Shown one piece after another: positions 42,820 through 52,576 of a stretch of 64,000 nt of DNA (position 1 is its first letter; every line of letters starts with the position of its first letter). The DNA comes from CALLPQ01 sp038531745 (GTDB lineage: Bacteria; Pseudomonadota; Alphaproteobacteria; Caulobacterales; Parvularculaceae), in NCBI GenBank assembly GCA_038531745.1, contig JBCBBJ010000014.1, forward strand, positions 14,430-78,429. Reading direction: 5' to 3'. The translations under genes were made by a program, and so were the position numbers. The notes beneath the pieces were generated by a model. The model did not search any database. It was not told the DNA's origin and was given only the letters and a program-made list of their open reading frames with translations.

Positions 42820-44769
42820 ATGACAAGCGACGGACTGGATATTTTTGATCTCTTTACGGAGAGTTATGCGCGGACAAAACACGAGGCCATGTCGTTGCGC
42901 GACTATCTCCTCGCGGCGCGTGATGATCCGATGATGTATGCCTCCCCGGCCGAACGGATGGTTGCGGCGATTGGCGAGCCGGAAATGGTTGATACGTCAA
43001 AAGACCCGCGCTTATCGCGTATCTTCTTTAACCGGACGATCCGTCATTACCCAGCCTTCAAAGGCTTTTTCGGGATGGAAGATACGATTGAGCGGATCGT
43101 CGCCTATTTCCGCCACGCGGCCCAAGGGTTGGAGGAAAAACGCCAGGTTCTTTATCTTCTTGGCCCCGTAGGCGGTGGTAAATCATCACTTGCAGAACGC
43201 CTTAAAGACCTGATGGAGGCGCACCCGATTTATGTATTGAAAGCCGGCGACGAAATCTCCCCGGTCTTTGAAAGCCCGCTCGGTCTGTTCCAGTCCGATG
43301 ATCTCAAGTCGCTCTTGGAAGAGAAATATGGCATCGAAAAACGTCGGCTTACGGATCTTATGAGCCCGTGGGCTGTCAAGCGTCTTGACGAATATGGCGG
43401 CGATATTTCGAAATTTGAGGTTGTGAAACTCTACCCGTCAAAGCTGCGTCAGCTTGCGATTTCCAAAACCGAACCGGGTGATGAAAATAATCAGGATATC
43501 TCCGCCCTGGTGGGTAAGGTCGATATCCGCAAATTGGAACATTTCAGCCAGGATGATACCGACGCCTACAGCTATTCCGGTGGCTTATGCATGTCGAACC
43601 AAGGCCTGTTGGAGTTTGTGGAGATGTTTAAGGCACCTATCAAGGTGCTTCACCCCCTGCTGACCGCCACCCAAGAAGGCAATTATGTGGGGACGGAAAG
43701 TCTCGGTCCGATCCCGTTCAATGGGGTTATTCTCGCCCACTCCAACGAAAGCGAATGGAAACTCTTCCGCAATAACAAAAATAACGAAGCGTTCCTCGAC
43801 CGTATCTGTGTGATCAAGGTACCCTATTGCCTGCGTGCCAAGGAAGAAGAGCGTATCTATGAAAAGCTCCTGTCATCATCGGAGCTTTCCAGTGCGCCGT
43901 GTGCGCCCGAAACGCTGAACATGCTGGCGCGGTTTTCCGTCCTGACGCGTCTGCGTGAGCACGAAAATTCCAATCTCTATTCCAAATTGCGGGTCTATGA
44001 TGGCGATAAAATCAAAGACACTGACCCGAAGGCAAAAAGCCACCAGGAATATCGCGACGCCGCCGGCATTGATGAGGGCATGGACGGCATTTCCACCCGC
44101 TTTGCCTATAAGGTCCTCTCCTCCACTTTTAATTTTGACACGGACGAAGTGGCCGCCGATCCGGTCCATCTGATGTATGTGCTGGAAAACGCCATTAAGC
44201 GCGAGCAATTTGCCGAGGAGGTGGAGAAGAAATATCTCGACTTTATCAAGTCGGAATTATCGCAACGGTATGCGGACTTTATTGGCAAGGAGATCCAGAA
44301 AGCTTATTTGGAAAGCTATGGGGAATACGGACAAAACCTCTTTGATCGCTATATTGCCTATGCCGATGCGTGGATTGAGGACCAGGATTTCAAAGACCCT
44401 GACACGGGCCAATTGCTCGACCGGGCGACGCTTGATGCTGAACTCTCAAAAATTGAAAAGCCAGCGGGTATTGCGAACCCGAAAGACTTCCGGAATGAGG
44501 TGGTCAAATTTACCTTGCGTGCGCGGGCCAATAATGAGGGCAAGAATCCGAAATGGACGTCGTACGAAAAACTGCGCAATGTGATCGAAAAACGTATGTT
44601 CAGCCAGGTTGAAGACTTGCTGCCCGTGATCTCGTTCGATTCGAAAAAAGATAGCGATACGGAAGAAAAACACGAAAGCTTCGTGAACCGGATGACAGAA
44701 CGTGGCTATACCGCGCGGCAAGTGCGGCGGTTAGTGGAGTGGTATATGCGTGTAAATAAGGCGGGGTGA
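42820..44769 (+). CDS. prkA: PrkA family serine protein kinase
   Basis: PrkA (YeaG in Escherichia coli) is a large AAA+ fold protein reported to have serine protein kinase activity and tied to nitrogen and nutrient stress. The 649 residues show the N-terminal PrkA AAA part with Walker A GPVGGGKS at residues 115-122, TATQEGNYVG and the C-terminal PrkA domain up to MTERGYTARQVRRLVEWY. The ATG at 42820 follows AAAGG seven bases before it; the longer frame is unsupported. The order prkA, yeaH, spoVR in this window is the standard three-gene block, here interrupted by a repeat and a Fic gene. Confidence 0.97.
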   Translation: MTSDGLDIFDLFTESYARTKHEAMSLRDYLLAARDDPMMYASPAERMVAAIGEPEMVDTSKDPRLSRIFFNRTIRHYPAFKGFFGMEDTIERIVAYFRHAAQGLEEKRQVLYLLGPVGGGKSSLAERLKDLMEAHPIYVLKAGDEISPVFESPLGLFQSDDLKSLLEEKYGIEKRRLTDLMSPWAVKRLDEYGGDISKFEVVKLYPSKLRQLAISKTEPGDENNQDISALVGKVDIRKLEHFSQDDTDAYSYSGGLCMSNQGLLEFVEMFKAPIKVLHPLLTATQEGNYVGTESLGPIPFNGVILAHSNESEWKLFRNNKNNEAFLDRICVIKVPYCLRAKEEERIYEKLLSSSELSSAPCAPETLNMLARFSVLTRLREHENSNLYSKLRVYDGDKIKDTDPKAKSHQEYRDAAGIDEGMDGISTRFAYKVLSSTFNFDTDEVAADPVHLMYVLENAIKREQFAEEVEKKYLDFIKSELSQRYADFIGKEIQKAYLESYGEYGQNLFDRYIAYADAWIEDQDFKDPDTGQLLDRATLDAELSKIEKPAGIANPKDFRNEVVKFTLRARANNEGKNPKWTSYEKLRNVIEKRMFSQVEDLLPVISFDSKKDSDTEEKHESFVNRMTERGYTARQVRRLVEWYMRVNKAG

Positions 44770-44784
44770 TTTTGTGTGGGTCGT

Positions 44785-44882
44785 CATCCTTCGAGACGCA
44801 GCGCAAGCGCTGCTCCTCAGGATGAGGTTTCGTATTCTAGGCCCTCATCCTGAGGAGGCCCGAAGGGCCGTCTCGAAGGATG
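44785..44882. repeat. Pair of inverted palindromic repeats between prkA and yeaH
   Basis: Copy one (44785-44827) has outer arms CATCCTTCGAGACG and CTCCTCAGGATGAGG around the small hairpin CAGCGCAAGCGCTG. Copy two (44843-44882) is the reverse complement of the same arms, around the different hairpin GCCCGAAGGGC. Together they can form a long stem. Similar CATCCTTCGAGACG...CTCCTCAGGATGAGG elements are dispersed in many alphaproteobacterial genomes. The element ends 37 bases before yeaH and leaves it without a visible ribosome binding site. Confidence 0.9.
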
Positions 44883-44919
44883 GAATTTCAGCACTCATCA
44901 TAAACCACAAATAGTATTC

Positions 44920-46239
44920 ATGACCCCATCGCATTTCATTGATCGACGCAAAAACCCGCAAGGCAAATCGCTGGGTAATCGCCAGCGTTTTCTGAAACGC
45001 GCACGCGCGCAGATAAAGGAAGCGGTGAATAAATCGATCCGGGAGCGGTCTGTCTCCGATCTCGATAAAGGCGAGAAGATCAAGATCCCCTCCAAGTCAA
45101 CCGCCGAACCGAAATTCAGCCATTCCCGCGATAGCGGGGAGCGCGAGGGCGTGCATCCCGGCAATAAGGAGTTTGATGCTGGCGACCGCGTGAAAAAGCC
45201 GCCAAAGCAGGGAGGGCAAGGCCAGGGTAAAGAAGCCAGTGATAGCGGCGATGGCGAGGACAGCTTTGAGTTCACACTGACCCAGGAGGAATTTCTTGAT
45301 ATCTTTTTCGAGGATCTGGAATTGCCCAACCTCGTCAAACGCAGCCTGAAAGAGATCAAGTCAACAGCGTTCCGCCGGGCCGGTGTCACCGTTGCCGGCG
45401 CCCCCACGAATATGAATTTGATCCGTACCATGCGCAATGCCCATGGGCGACGTTTGGCCTTGGGCCGCCCGTCCACCAGGGAGGTCAACTCTTTGAAAGA
45501 TCGGCTGTTTGCGCTCGAAAAGATATCTCAGCCCGATAGTGACGAGGTTGCAGAGAAGAAAGCGCTTTTGATCAAGCTCGACGAGATGGAGAAAAAGCGC
45601 CGCTGGGCGCCCTTTATTGACCCCATTGATGTGCGTTTTAATGCGTTTGAACCAACCCCGGTGGAGACCACTGCCGCGGTGATGTTTTGCCTCATGGATG
45701 TGTCGGGTTCCATGGGTGAGCGCGAGAAAGACCTCGCCAAGCGGTTTTATATGTTGCTCTATCTGTTCCTGAAACGGCGATATGAGCGGCTTGAGGTGGT
45801 GTTCATCCGCCATACCCACCATGCCGAAGAGGTTGACGAGCAGACGTTCTTTTACTCTCGGCAATCGGGTGGCACGGTCGTCTCCACGGCGCTGGAAGAA
45901 ATGCTGCGCATCCAGGAGGCGCGTTTCTCCGCTGCTGAATGGAACATCTATGTGGCGCAAGCCTCCGACGGATACACCCAGTCGGGCGATGCACAATTAT
46001 GTGTTGAGATGCTGAACGAGCAGGTGATGCCTATTAGTCAGTATTACGCCTATATCGAAATTCTTGATGAACGCGAATTACAGGTGTTTGCCGATAGCGA
46101 CAGCGGTGCCGAACTTTGGCGTGCCTACCGCACTCTTGCGCCCCAATGGGACCATTTTGCCCAAACCCGCATCGCGCGCCCACAGGATATTTTCCCGGTC
46201 TTCCGAGAATTGTTTGCCAAAGATAAGGAAACCGCATGA
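44920..46239 (+). CDS. yeaH: YeaH/DUF444 family von Willebrand-like protein
   Basis: YeaH (UPF0229) is the partner of PrkA and SpoVR in the stress block. The 439 residues start with the typical basic HFIDRRKNPQGKSLGNRQRF, then a Gly/Asp-rich linker, then FDIFFEDLELPNLV-like helix, and a C-terminal von Willebrand A-like domain with the metal site in LMDVSGSMGEREKD and IRHTHHAEEVDE. The gene has no clear ribosome binding site, and a palindromic repeat lies directly upstream. Its stop codon overlaps the start of the Fic gene by four bases (ATGA). Confidence 0.95.
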   Translation: MTPSHFIDRRKNPQGKSLGNRQRFLKRARAQIKEAVNKSIRERSVSDLDKGEKIKIPSKSTAEPKFSHSRDSGEREGVHPGNKEFDAGDRVKKPPKQGGQGQGKEASDSGDGEDSFEFTLTQEEFLDIFFEDLELPNLVKRSLKEIKSTAFRRAGVTVAGAPTNMNLIRTMRNAHGRRLALGRPSTREVNSLKDRLFALEKISQPDSDEVAEKKALLIKLDEMEKKRRWAPFIDPIDVRFNAFEPTPVETTAAVMFCLMDVSGSMGEREKDLAKRFYMLLYLFLKRRYERLEVVFIRHTHHAEEVDEQTFFYSRQSGGTVVSTALEEMLRIQEARFSAAEWNIYVAQASDGYTQSGDAQLCVEMLNEQVMPISQYYAYIEILDERELQVFADSDSGAELWRAYRTLAPQWDHFAQTRIARPQDIFPVFRELFAKDKETA

Positions 46240-47474
46240 GGGAAGCTGCCCATAAGCTTGCGCCCCGATATGTAAAGGAAATGCCAAAATATTTACACGT
46301 TCATGGTGATATGCAAAGAAAAGTACGCAATCACCGCCACACGATTGCGCCGAGGCCCATGCCGCCAACGTCAAAATACCATATTCCGGCTTTGCCGCTG
46401 GAGATAGAGCTCGAAACGCTCCCGATTAACAAGGCTCTGGCAGATGCGAAGGCAGCCCTCGCTGAATTAAAAGGCGTTGCGACGGCCATTCCAAATCAGA
46501 CAATTCTGATTGATACGCTTGCCTTGCAAGAGGCGAAAGCGAGTTCGGAAATTGAAAATATTGTCACAACTCAGGATGATTTGTTGAAGGGCGTCGTTGC
46601 CATCGACGGCGATTTGCGTGGATCAGTGAAAGAAGTCTCGCTCTATCGCAACGCGATGGATTTAGGTTGGCGGCGACTGAAAAAAACCGGTGGTTTGATC
46701 CAAAATACAACCCTGATCAAACAATACCAACTTCTAAAGGGCCGAAACGACGCGTTTCGCGATGTGGCGGGAACAGTGCTGAACGACAATATTGCCAACA
46801 TTGGCTATGTCCCCCCACAGTCACCGGACAATGTGATGCGACGTATGACGGCGTTGGAGCATTACATCAACAATGATCTGCAGACTGATCTTGATCCTCT
46901 GATCAAGATGGCTGTTATTCATCATCAGTTCGAAAGCATACATCCGTTTTCCGATGGCAATGGTCGTGTAGGGCAGATGCTGAGTGTTGTGTTTTTGTGC
47001 CAATTGGGTCTTCTTGATCAACCGATACTCTATATGAACCGCGCTATTAACACGCAAAAAACCGATTATTATACATTCCTTCAAAAGGCTCGGGACGCCA
47101 GTTCAGGATTAGAACTACAAAATGCGTGGCAAGGCTGGGTGCTCTTTATACTGAGTGTCGTTCGAGACGCCTTCCGAACAACGATTGATCTCGTCTCTGA
47201 AATCGGCAAACAGATGACAACCATGAAGCGGCAAATCCGCGACGGTGATTTGAAAAAAATCTATAGTCAGGACCTGCTGAACAATCTGTTTCGTCATCCC
47301 TATACGCGGGTCGAGTTTATTGAGCAGGAATTGGGTGTCTCACGCCCAACGGCAACGAAATACCTCAAAGCGCTCGTACGCGCTGGCCTGCTCGAAGAAA
47401 TTCGACAAGGATGCAACAATTATTTCGTTAATCGTCCGCTAGTGTCGGCCCTAACTGATGTGGGAGGACGTTGA
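46236..47474 (+). CDS. Fic-domain protein with altered catalytic motif
   Basis: Fic family AMP-transferase-like protein of 412 residues. Numbering from the ATG at 46236, the inhibitory-helix motif S103-S-E-I-E107-N108 fits the class II (S/T)xxxE(G/N) consensus. The Fic motif is H236-P-F-S-D-G-N-G-R244-V-G-Q247; the last residue is normally Arg. That Arg binds the nucleotide gamma phosphate, so activity may be changed. The C-terminus is a winged-helix-like domain (LGVSRPTATKYLKALV). The plan resembles Shewanella SoFic. Homology seems to start near residue 42, so the ATG at 46359 is an alternative start. The gene looks more AT-rich than its neighbours and sits between yeaH and spoVR, which suggests insertion. 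Confidence 0.88.
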   Translation: MREAAHKLAPRYVKEMPKYLHVHGDMQRKVRNHRHTIAPRPMPPTSKYHIPALPLEIELETLPINKALADAKAALAELKGVATAIPNQTILIDTLALQEAKASSEIENIVTTQDDLLKGVVAIDGDLRGSVKEVSLYRNAMDLGWRRLKKTGGLIQNTTLIKQYQLLKGRNDAFRDVAGTVLNDNIANIGYVPPQSPDNVMRRMTALEHYINNDLQTDLDPLIKMAVIHHQFESIHPFSDGNGRVGQMLSVVFLCQLGLLDQPILYMNRAINTQKTDYYTFLQKARDASSGLELQNAWQGWVLFILSVVRDAFRTTIDLVSEIGKQMTTMKRQIRDGDLKKIYSQDLLNNLFRHPYTRVEFIEQELGVSRPTATKYLKALVRAGLLEEIRQGCNNYFVNRPLVSALTDVGGR

Positions 47475-47553
47475 TGGTAATATGGCTCCAAAACCGGCGC
47501 TCATTGTCGGCGACCCTATATACAGTCAAGCATAATCACGAAAAGGGCACCCC

Positions 47554-49050
47554 ATGACCGAACCAGCCCAGCAGACGACACCTTTTATTTACAACGACTC
47601 CGAATGGACGTTTGAGACGCTCGACCGGGCGCTCGCGGCGATTGAGGATATTGGCCTCAATGATCTTGGGCTTGATGTGTACCCCAATCAAATTGAGATC
47701 ATTACGTCGGAACAGATGCTTGATGCCTATTCGTCCCACGGCATGCCGCTAATGTACCAGCATTGGTCATTCGGCAAACATTTTAGCCGTGATCAGATGA
47801 TGTATCAAAAGGGGTATACCGGTCTTGCCTATGAGATCGTTATCAACTCAAATCCGTGTATTGCCTATTTGATGGAGGAGAATACCATGACCATGCAGGC
47901 GCTGGTCATGGCCCATGCCTGTTTTGGGCATAACCATTTTTTCAAAAATAATTATTTATTCCGTCAGTGGACAGATGCTGACGGTATTCTCTCCTATCTC
48001 GACTTTGCGAAAAAATATATTGCGAAGTGTGAAGATGAATATGGTTTTGAAGAGGTGGAAAAAACGCTCGATTCCGCCCACGCGCTCATGGATCAGGGGG
48101 TGTTCCGCTATAACCGGCCGCCGCGTCTGTCAGATGCTGATAAGATTGCTCGCTTGGCCGCACGCGCAGAACATGAGCGTCAGAATTTTGATGATCTATG
48201 GCGGACCTTGCCCCTTACCGAAGAAGACGAAGAAGAGGCCGAGGAGCGACAGCAATCCGTACGCGATATAAAACTGCCTGAGGAGAATATTCTCTATTTC
48301 ATCGAGAAAGCCTCACCCATTCTTCGGCCATGGCAACGCGAGCTTGTGCGTATTGTGCGTAACATGTCACAGTATTTTTATCCTCAAAAACAAACCAAAG
48401 TGATGAATGAAGGCTGCGCAACCTTTGTGCACCATTATATCATGAACGAGCTTTATGATCGCGGGCAGATTTCCGAAGGGTCGATCATGGAGTTTCTGCA
48501 CTCCCACTCGTCGGTTGTTTTCCAGCCAAGCTTTGATGACAAGCGTTACTCCGGTATCAATCCGTATGCCCTTGGCTTTGCCATGATGGAGGATATCAAA
48601 CGCATTTGCGAAACACCCACTGACGAGGACCATGCGTGGTTCCCCGATATTGCCGGGCAGGCTGATTGGCGCATTGTATTAAAAGAGGCGTGGGCAAACT
48701 ATCGCGATGAGAGTTTTATCCTGCAATATTTGTCCCCCACGGTAATGCGGCAATTCCGGATGTTTGCCATTCAGGATGACGCAAAGAAAAATCATATGGA
48801 GATTTCTGCTATCCACAATGAGCGAGGGTTTCGCCGGGTGAGAGAGCGTTTGGCCTCCATGTATGACCTTGGCATGCATGAGCCGAATATTCAGGTGGTG
48901 GGTGCCGATCTTGCCGGTGACCGAACCCTGAAACTTAATCATCTTGTCTTTCGCGGGCGTAAACTTGACCCGAAAACAAAGTCCACGGTGATGGGACATG
49001 TTGAGCGGCTATGGGGCCATAAGGTGCGTCTGGAGGAAGTGGACGCCTGA
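47554..49050 (+). CDS. spoVR: SpoVR family protein
   Basis: SpoVR/YcgB family protein of 498 residues, of unclear biochemical role, known from Bacillus spore cortex formation and as the usual third member of the PrkA-YeaH-SpoVR stress block. Family features are MPLMYQHWSFGKHF, AYLMEENTMTMQALVMAHACFGHNHFFKNN-like order (read here in two parts), MNEGCATFVHHYIMNELYDRG and SSVVFQPSFDDKRYSGINPYA. The many conserved His, Glu and Asp residues suggest a metal site. The start has AAAAGGG about seven bases upstream. The amine oxidase gene follows one base after the stop. Confidence 0.96.
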   Translation: MTEPAQQTTPFIYNDSEWTFETLDRALAAIEDIGLNDLGLDVYPNQIEIITSEQMLDAYSSHGMPLMYQHWSFGKHFSRDQMMYQKGYTGLAYEIVINSNPCIAYLMEENTMTMQALVMAHACFGHNHFFKNNYLFRQWTDADGILSYLDFAKKYIAKCEDEYGFEEVEKTLDSAHALMDQGVFRYNRPPRLSDADKIARLAARAEHERQNFDDLWRTLPLTEEDEEEAEERQQSVRDIKLPEENILYFIEKASPILRPWQRELVRIVRNMSQYFYPQKQTKVMNEGCATFVHHYIMNELYDRGQISEGSIMEFLHSHSSVVFQPSFDDKRYSGINPYALGFAMMEDIKRICETPTDEDHAWFPDIAGQADWRIVLKEAWANYRDESFILQYLSPTVMRQFRMFAIQDDAKKNHMEISAIHNERGFRRVRERLASMYDLGMHEPNIQVVGADLAGDRTLKLNHLVFRGRKLDPKTKSTVMGHVERLWGHKVRLEEVDA

Positions 49051-49051
49051 G

Positions 49052-50230
49052 ATGCCGCGGGCCCGCGTTGATGTTGTGGTAATTGGTCTTGGGGTGATGG
49101 GCGCGGCCGTTACCACCGCGCTTGCCCGGCGGGGGGTGACGGTAATTGGTCTTGATCAGTATACCCCGCCCCATGATCGCGGCTCGTCTCACGGACAAAC
49201 ACGGCTTTTGCGCACCGCCTATGTGGAGGGGGATGTGTATATCCCGCTGGTCAAACGGGCGATTGAAGGCTGGCGGTCGCTGGAGGCGGAAACCGGCGAG
49301 GCGTTTTTTCATCAGACGGGGATTGTCTATCTGGGCGGGCCAAAATCAACGCTGCTGGATGATCTTGATGCTGCGGCAACGGCGCATCATTTGCCAGTCA
49401 CCCGTCTTGATATGAATGGTCCTTACAAAGATAATTACCACCATGTTCCAAAGGGTTTTGCTCTCCCGCAAGATTGGCGGGGACGTCTGGAACGCGATGC
49501 CGGCTTTGTTCGGTGTGAGCCCGCGGTTAGCGCGTTTCATCAGGTGGCCCAGAGGGCGGGTGCGCGCCTTGTTTTTGGCCAGACAGTGAACGTTGAAGAA
49601 CAGCCCGGGAAATCCTTCCATATTCAAACCACATCAGAAGATTTTGAGGCCCGGCATATTATCCTCTGCGTTGGCCCGTGGTTTGGCCAGTTTATGGTGG
49701 CGCACTTTCCGCGTCTTTCACCCATCCCCACCGTCCTCGAACAGCGGACTTTGCACTGGTATGGCGCGGGCCCGGCGCAGACAGTTGAAGCTGGCTTCAA
49801 CCCCTTTTGTATTGATCTTGACGAAGGGGGCTGGCTCTACGGTTTTCCGTGCCTTGATGGCCGCGTCAAGGTGAGCAATCATCATTTGGGTGCGCGGGTG
49901 GAAAGCCCCGAGGCCAACCCACAAGCCTTGCTCGCCGAGCACCAACGCCGGATGGCTCGCTGGGTCGCTCAATATCTGCCTGGTCTCGGTACAGAGCAGT
50001 TGGCACTTACCTGCCTCTACACAACCAGTTCCGATACAGATTTTATCTTGGGCCCCCATCCCGAAAACCCGAGGCTTATCCTCGCAACCGGTTTTTCAGG
50101 CCACGGCTTCAAATTTGCGCCGGTCATTGGGGACATGCTTGCCGATGTTCTGGTGAACGATACTGCCGATATCATTCCAGCGGCCCTGCGTCCTGATCGG
50201 TTTTTTCGGGGGCATGAACACATTTGCTGA
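49052..50230 (+). CDS. FAD-dependent monomeric sarcosine/N-methyltryptophan oxidase-like protein
   Basis: Flavin amine oxidase of 392 residues from the MSOX/SolA family. The N-terminal FAD site is VVVIGLGVMGAAVTTAL, followed by the hallmark GSSHGQTRLLRTAY. The cysteine in LTCLYTTSSDTDFILGPHP aligns with the residue that covalently binds FAD in sarcosine oxidase. The enzyme would demethylate an N-methyl amino acid, giving formaldehyde and peroxide. The start at 49052 follows GGAGGAAG (about 12 bases away). Its position right after spoVR suggests co-transcription; a functional connection is not known to me. Confidence 0.9.
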   Translation: MPRARVDVVVIGLGVMGAAVTTALARRGVTVIGLDQYTPPHDRGSSHGQTRLLRTAYVEGDVYIPLVKRAIEGWRSLEAETGEAFFHQTGIVYLGGPKSTLLDDLDAAATAHHLPVTRLDMNGPYKDNYHHVPKGFALPQDWRGRLERDAGFVRCEPAVSAFHQVAQRAGARLVFGQTVNVEEQPGKSFHIQTTSEDFEARHIILCVGPWFGQFMVAHFPRLSPIPTVLEQRTLHWYGAGPAQTVEAGFNPFCIDLDEGGWLYGFPCLDGRVKVSNHHLGARVESPEANPQALLAEHQRRMARWVAQYLPGLGTEQLALTCLYTTSSDTDFILGPHPENPRLILATGFSGHGFKFAPVIGDMLADVLVNDTADIIPAALRPDRFFRGHEHIC

Positions 50231-50300
50231 TGAAAAAAGGATTCGCGGAGATGTTCCTTTATTGCGGATGATCATACGATCAATCTGTGTACGGCCTACG

Positions 50301-52472
50301 TTACTCTACTGATGGCGGCAATACGCCCGGATCCTTTCCCAGAAGATGCACATCGGAAAAATCGGCAAGTGCCTCGGCGAGGGCGGCCTGATTGCTTAAT
50401 ACGATAAAGCCGTGCCCTTCATTTTCGACAATTTTCAAAGTGTGCGGCTTGCCAGCTGCTTCCAGGGCGGTTGCCATTTCCTCGCTTTGGCTAGCCGGGG
50501 TTACGCGGTCGTTTTCCCCATGGATCAGGAGTACGGGAACCGGTACCAACGCGGCGTTAAGCGCAGGTGATTGCCGCCGAAGCATAATTTCGTCTTTAGA
50601 CGGATCACCGATCGATTTTCTGACATATTTATAAACAGAAGACTGCGCGCCATCTTCGCGGCGGACAAATTTGAGGAGTTTTGGTAGATTAAAAACCCCT
50701 GCGAACGACATGGCGCATTTATAGGTGGCGGGGTATCGAATGACGTTTGCCAAAGCTGCATATCCACCGAAACTGCCCCCGGCGATGCACACTCTATCGC
50801 CATCAACCGTGGGCAATTTCTTCACGGCGCTGACCCCATCATGGATATCATCCTGAATAAGCGCGCCCCATTGTTTAAATCCGGCTTCGTTAAACGCCTT
50901 GCCGAAGCCGCTTGATCCTCGAAATTGCGGTTGGAAGACAGCATAGCCACGGTGAGCCAAAAATTGCACCAAAGGGTCAAATTCAATGAAGTCGCGGGCG
51001 CTCGGGCCGCCATGGGGAAAGACAATCAACGGCGCGGGTCCATTACTATGGCGCGGGCTGGTGAGATACCCGCGTAGTTTGGTGCCATCACGTGCGGTAT
51101 ACTGTATGGCCTTGGTAGGCGACAGCTCTTCCTCGGGGACAGTCGAGCGCGCTTGGAAAAGCTTTTCCAGGGCCCGTGTTTTGGGCGTGAAGAGGTAGTA
51201 ACTTAACGGCGTATCCGGGCCACTTACCGCAATCAGCATTGCATCGCGGCTCTCGCTAACATCCTCAAGAATAATATTGACGCCATTGCCAAAATGACTT
51301 TTCAGGATCTGAAGCGCCTCGTTCCGCGTGTCATCGAAAAAGCGCAGTTCGAGATAGTCGTTATAAAAATAGCCGCCAAGAAGTTCCCCCGTCGTCGTAT
51401 CGATAAGCCCCCCGGACAAATCGACATCGTCAGCAATGAGCGTCGACGGCGAAAGCGTTTGCGTCAAAGGATCAAACGTCTTGATCGTGACGAAGTTCTC
51501 CGTTTCCTCGCGATTGAGAATATAAATCTTTCCATCGCGATAGCCGAGGGGTTGAAAAGAGACCGATGTCTTTCGATCTTGGCGCACCGGCGTTTCGGCA
51601 ATCTTTTCCCATTTGCCATCGTCGCGTGAAAGGAACGTGAAAAGCTCTGTCTCACGTCGGTTAAAATCAAGCCTGAATAGGGGCGTCCCGTCAGGGCGGG
51701 TGATCCACCGCGTGGTCCCAATGCGGCCCCTTCCAATACGTTCGGAATCGCCCGTGACGATATTGACGCGGTACAAATCAAGGCGGTCATTTACTTCGAT
51801 TTGCATCATGACGTGCTCAGGATCACCCGGCAGCTTATGAACGAGGGCTAAGGAATTCTGAAGGTTCGTGCGAACACGTCGTTTATCTTGAAAGAGCGTT
51901 ACCGCTTCTTTCGTGCGCACGTTCATTGATAGGGTCCGATACCCCGTCACTGTCCAGACAAATCTGCTACCATTATACGTAAACGGCAGAGTAAAAGTGA
52001 CAAGCAGATGATCTGGCGACGCCCATTGTGCGCCAGCGATCGACCGATTTTCAAAGGGGACCGCCTCATAAAGTTCGCCGGTCTCCAAGGAGATAATCCG
52101 TAACTCGTCAGATGGAATGACTTGGCTCACCCAGTCCTGTGTTTGCTTTTTTGTTCGCGCCCGCTTTTGCAGCCGGGCAATATCTGCCACTGTTGTGTCA
52201 CGCGTGCGTACCGCAAAGCTGATATATTTACCGTCAGGAGAAATCGCCACATGCCTGATTTTTGGCGGCAGCATAAACAAATTGGCGGGGATAAAGAGCG
52301 TTGAGGGCTCGTCAACATCATCGGTGTTCTGCGCTGACGGTAATGCGGCGGCCTCTTCATTTTGGGTGGGCGAAGCAAGTGGGTCTGCCCGGTGACCGTG
52401 TGATGAAGGCACCACAGTCATCTGTCCCAACCCCAACATGGCCACTAAAATTGTGTAGAATAGTCTTTCCAT
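50301..52472 (-). CDS. Exported S9-family prolyl oligopeptidase-like peptidase
   Basis: Serine peptidase of about 723 residues. The start at 52472 gives a signal peptide (MERLFYTILVAMLGLGQM); the longer frame begins with TTG. An N-terminal beta-propeller part (VAISPDGKYISF, IGTTRWITRPDGTPLF) is followed by the catalytic domain with HGGPSARD, nucleophile GGSFGGYAAL, acid HGENDRVTP and histidine ENEGHGF. Such enzymes (acylaminoacyl-peptidase or dipeptidyl-peptidase-like) cleave short peptides. It lies 105 bases after the GH97 gene on the same strand and could be part of that unit. Confidence 0.9.
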   Translation of the reverse strand: MERLFYTILVAMLGLGQMTVVPSSHGHRADPLASPTQNEEAAALPSAQNTDDVDEPSTLFIPANLFMLPPKIRHVAISPDGKYISFAVRTRDTTVADIARLQKRARTKKQTQDWVSQVIPSDELRIISLETGELYEAVPFENRSIAGAQWASPDHLLVTFTLPFTYNGSRFVWTVTGYRTLSMNVRTKEAVTLFQDKRRVRTNLQNSLALVHKLPGDPEHVMMQIEVNDRLDLYRVNIVTGDSERIGRGRIGTTRWITRPDGTPLFRLDFNRRETELFTFLSRDDGKWEKIAETPVRQDRKTSVSFQPLGYRDGKIYILNREETENFVTIKTFDPLTQTLSPSTLIADDVDLSGGLIDTTTGELLGGYFYNDYLELRFFDDTRNEALQILKSHFGNGVNIILEDVSESRDAMLIAVSGPDTPLSYYLFTPKTRALEKLFQARSTVPEEELSPTKAIQYTARDGTKLRGYLTSPRHSNGPAPLIVFPHGGPSARDFIEFDPLVQFLAHRGYAVFQPQFRGSSGFGKAFNEAGFKQWGALIQDDIHDGVSAVKKLPTVDGDRVCIAGGSFGGYAALANVIRYPATYKCAMSFAGVFNLPKLLKFVRREDGAQSSVYKYVRKSIGDPSKDEIMLRRQSPALNAALVPVPVLLIHGENDRVTPASQSEEMATALEAAGKPHTLKIVENEGHGFIVLSNQAALAEALADFSDVHLLGKDPGVLPPSVE

Positions 52473-52576
52473 GGTTCTTGCCCCATCTCCATCCCGTGAA
52501 AACAGACTAGCAAGACCCATCGTCAATTCAAGAGAGCGAGATAAATGACTACTCTATTCATTTGACTTTGGGGAAG

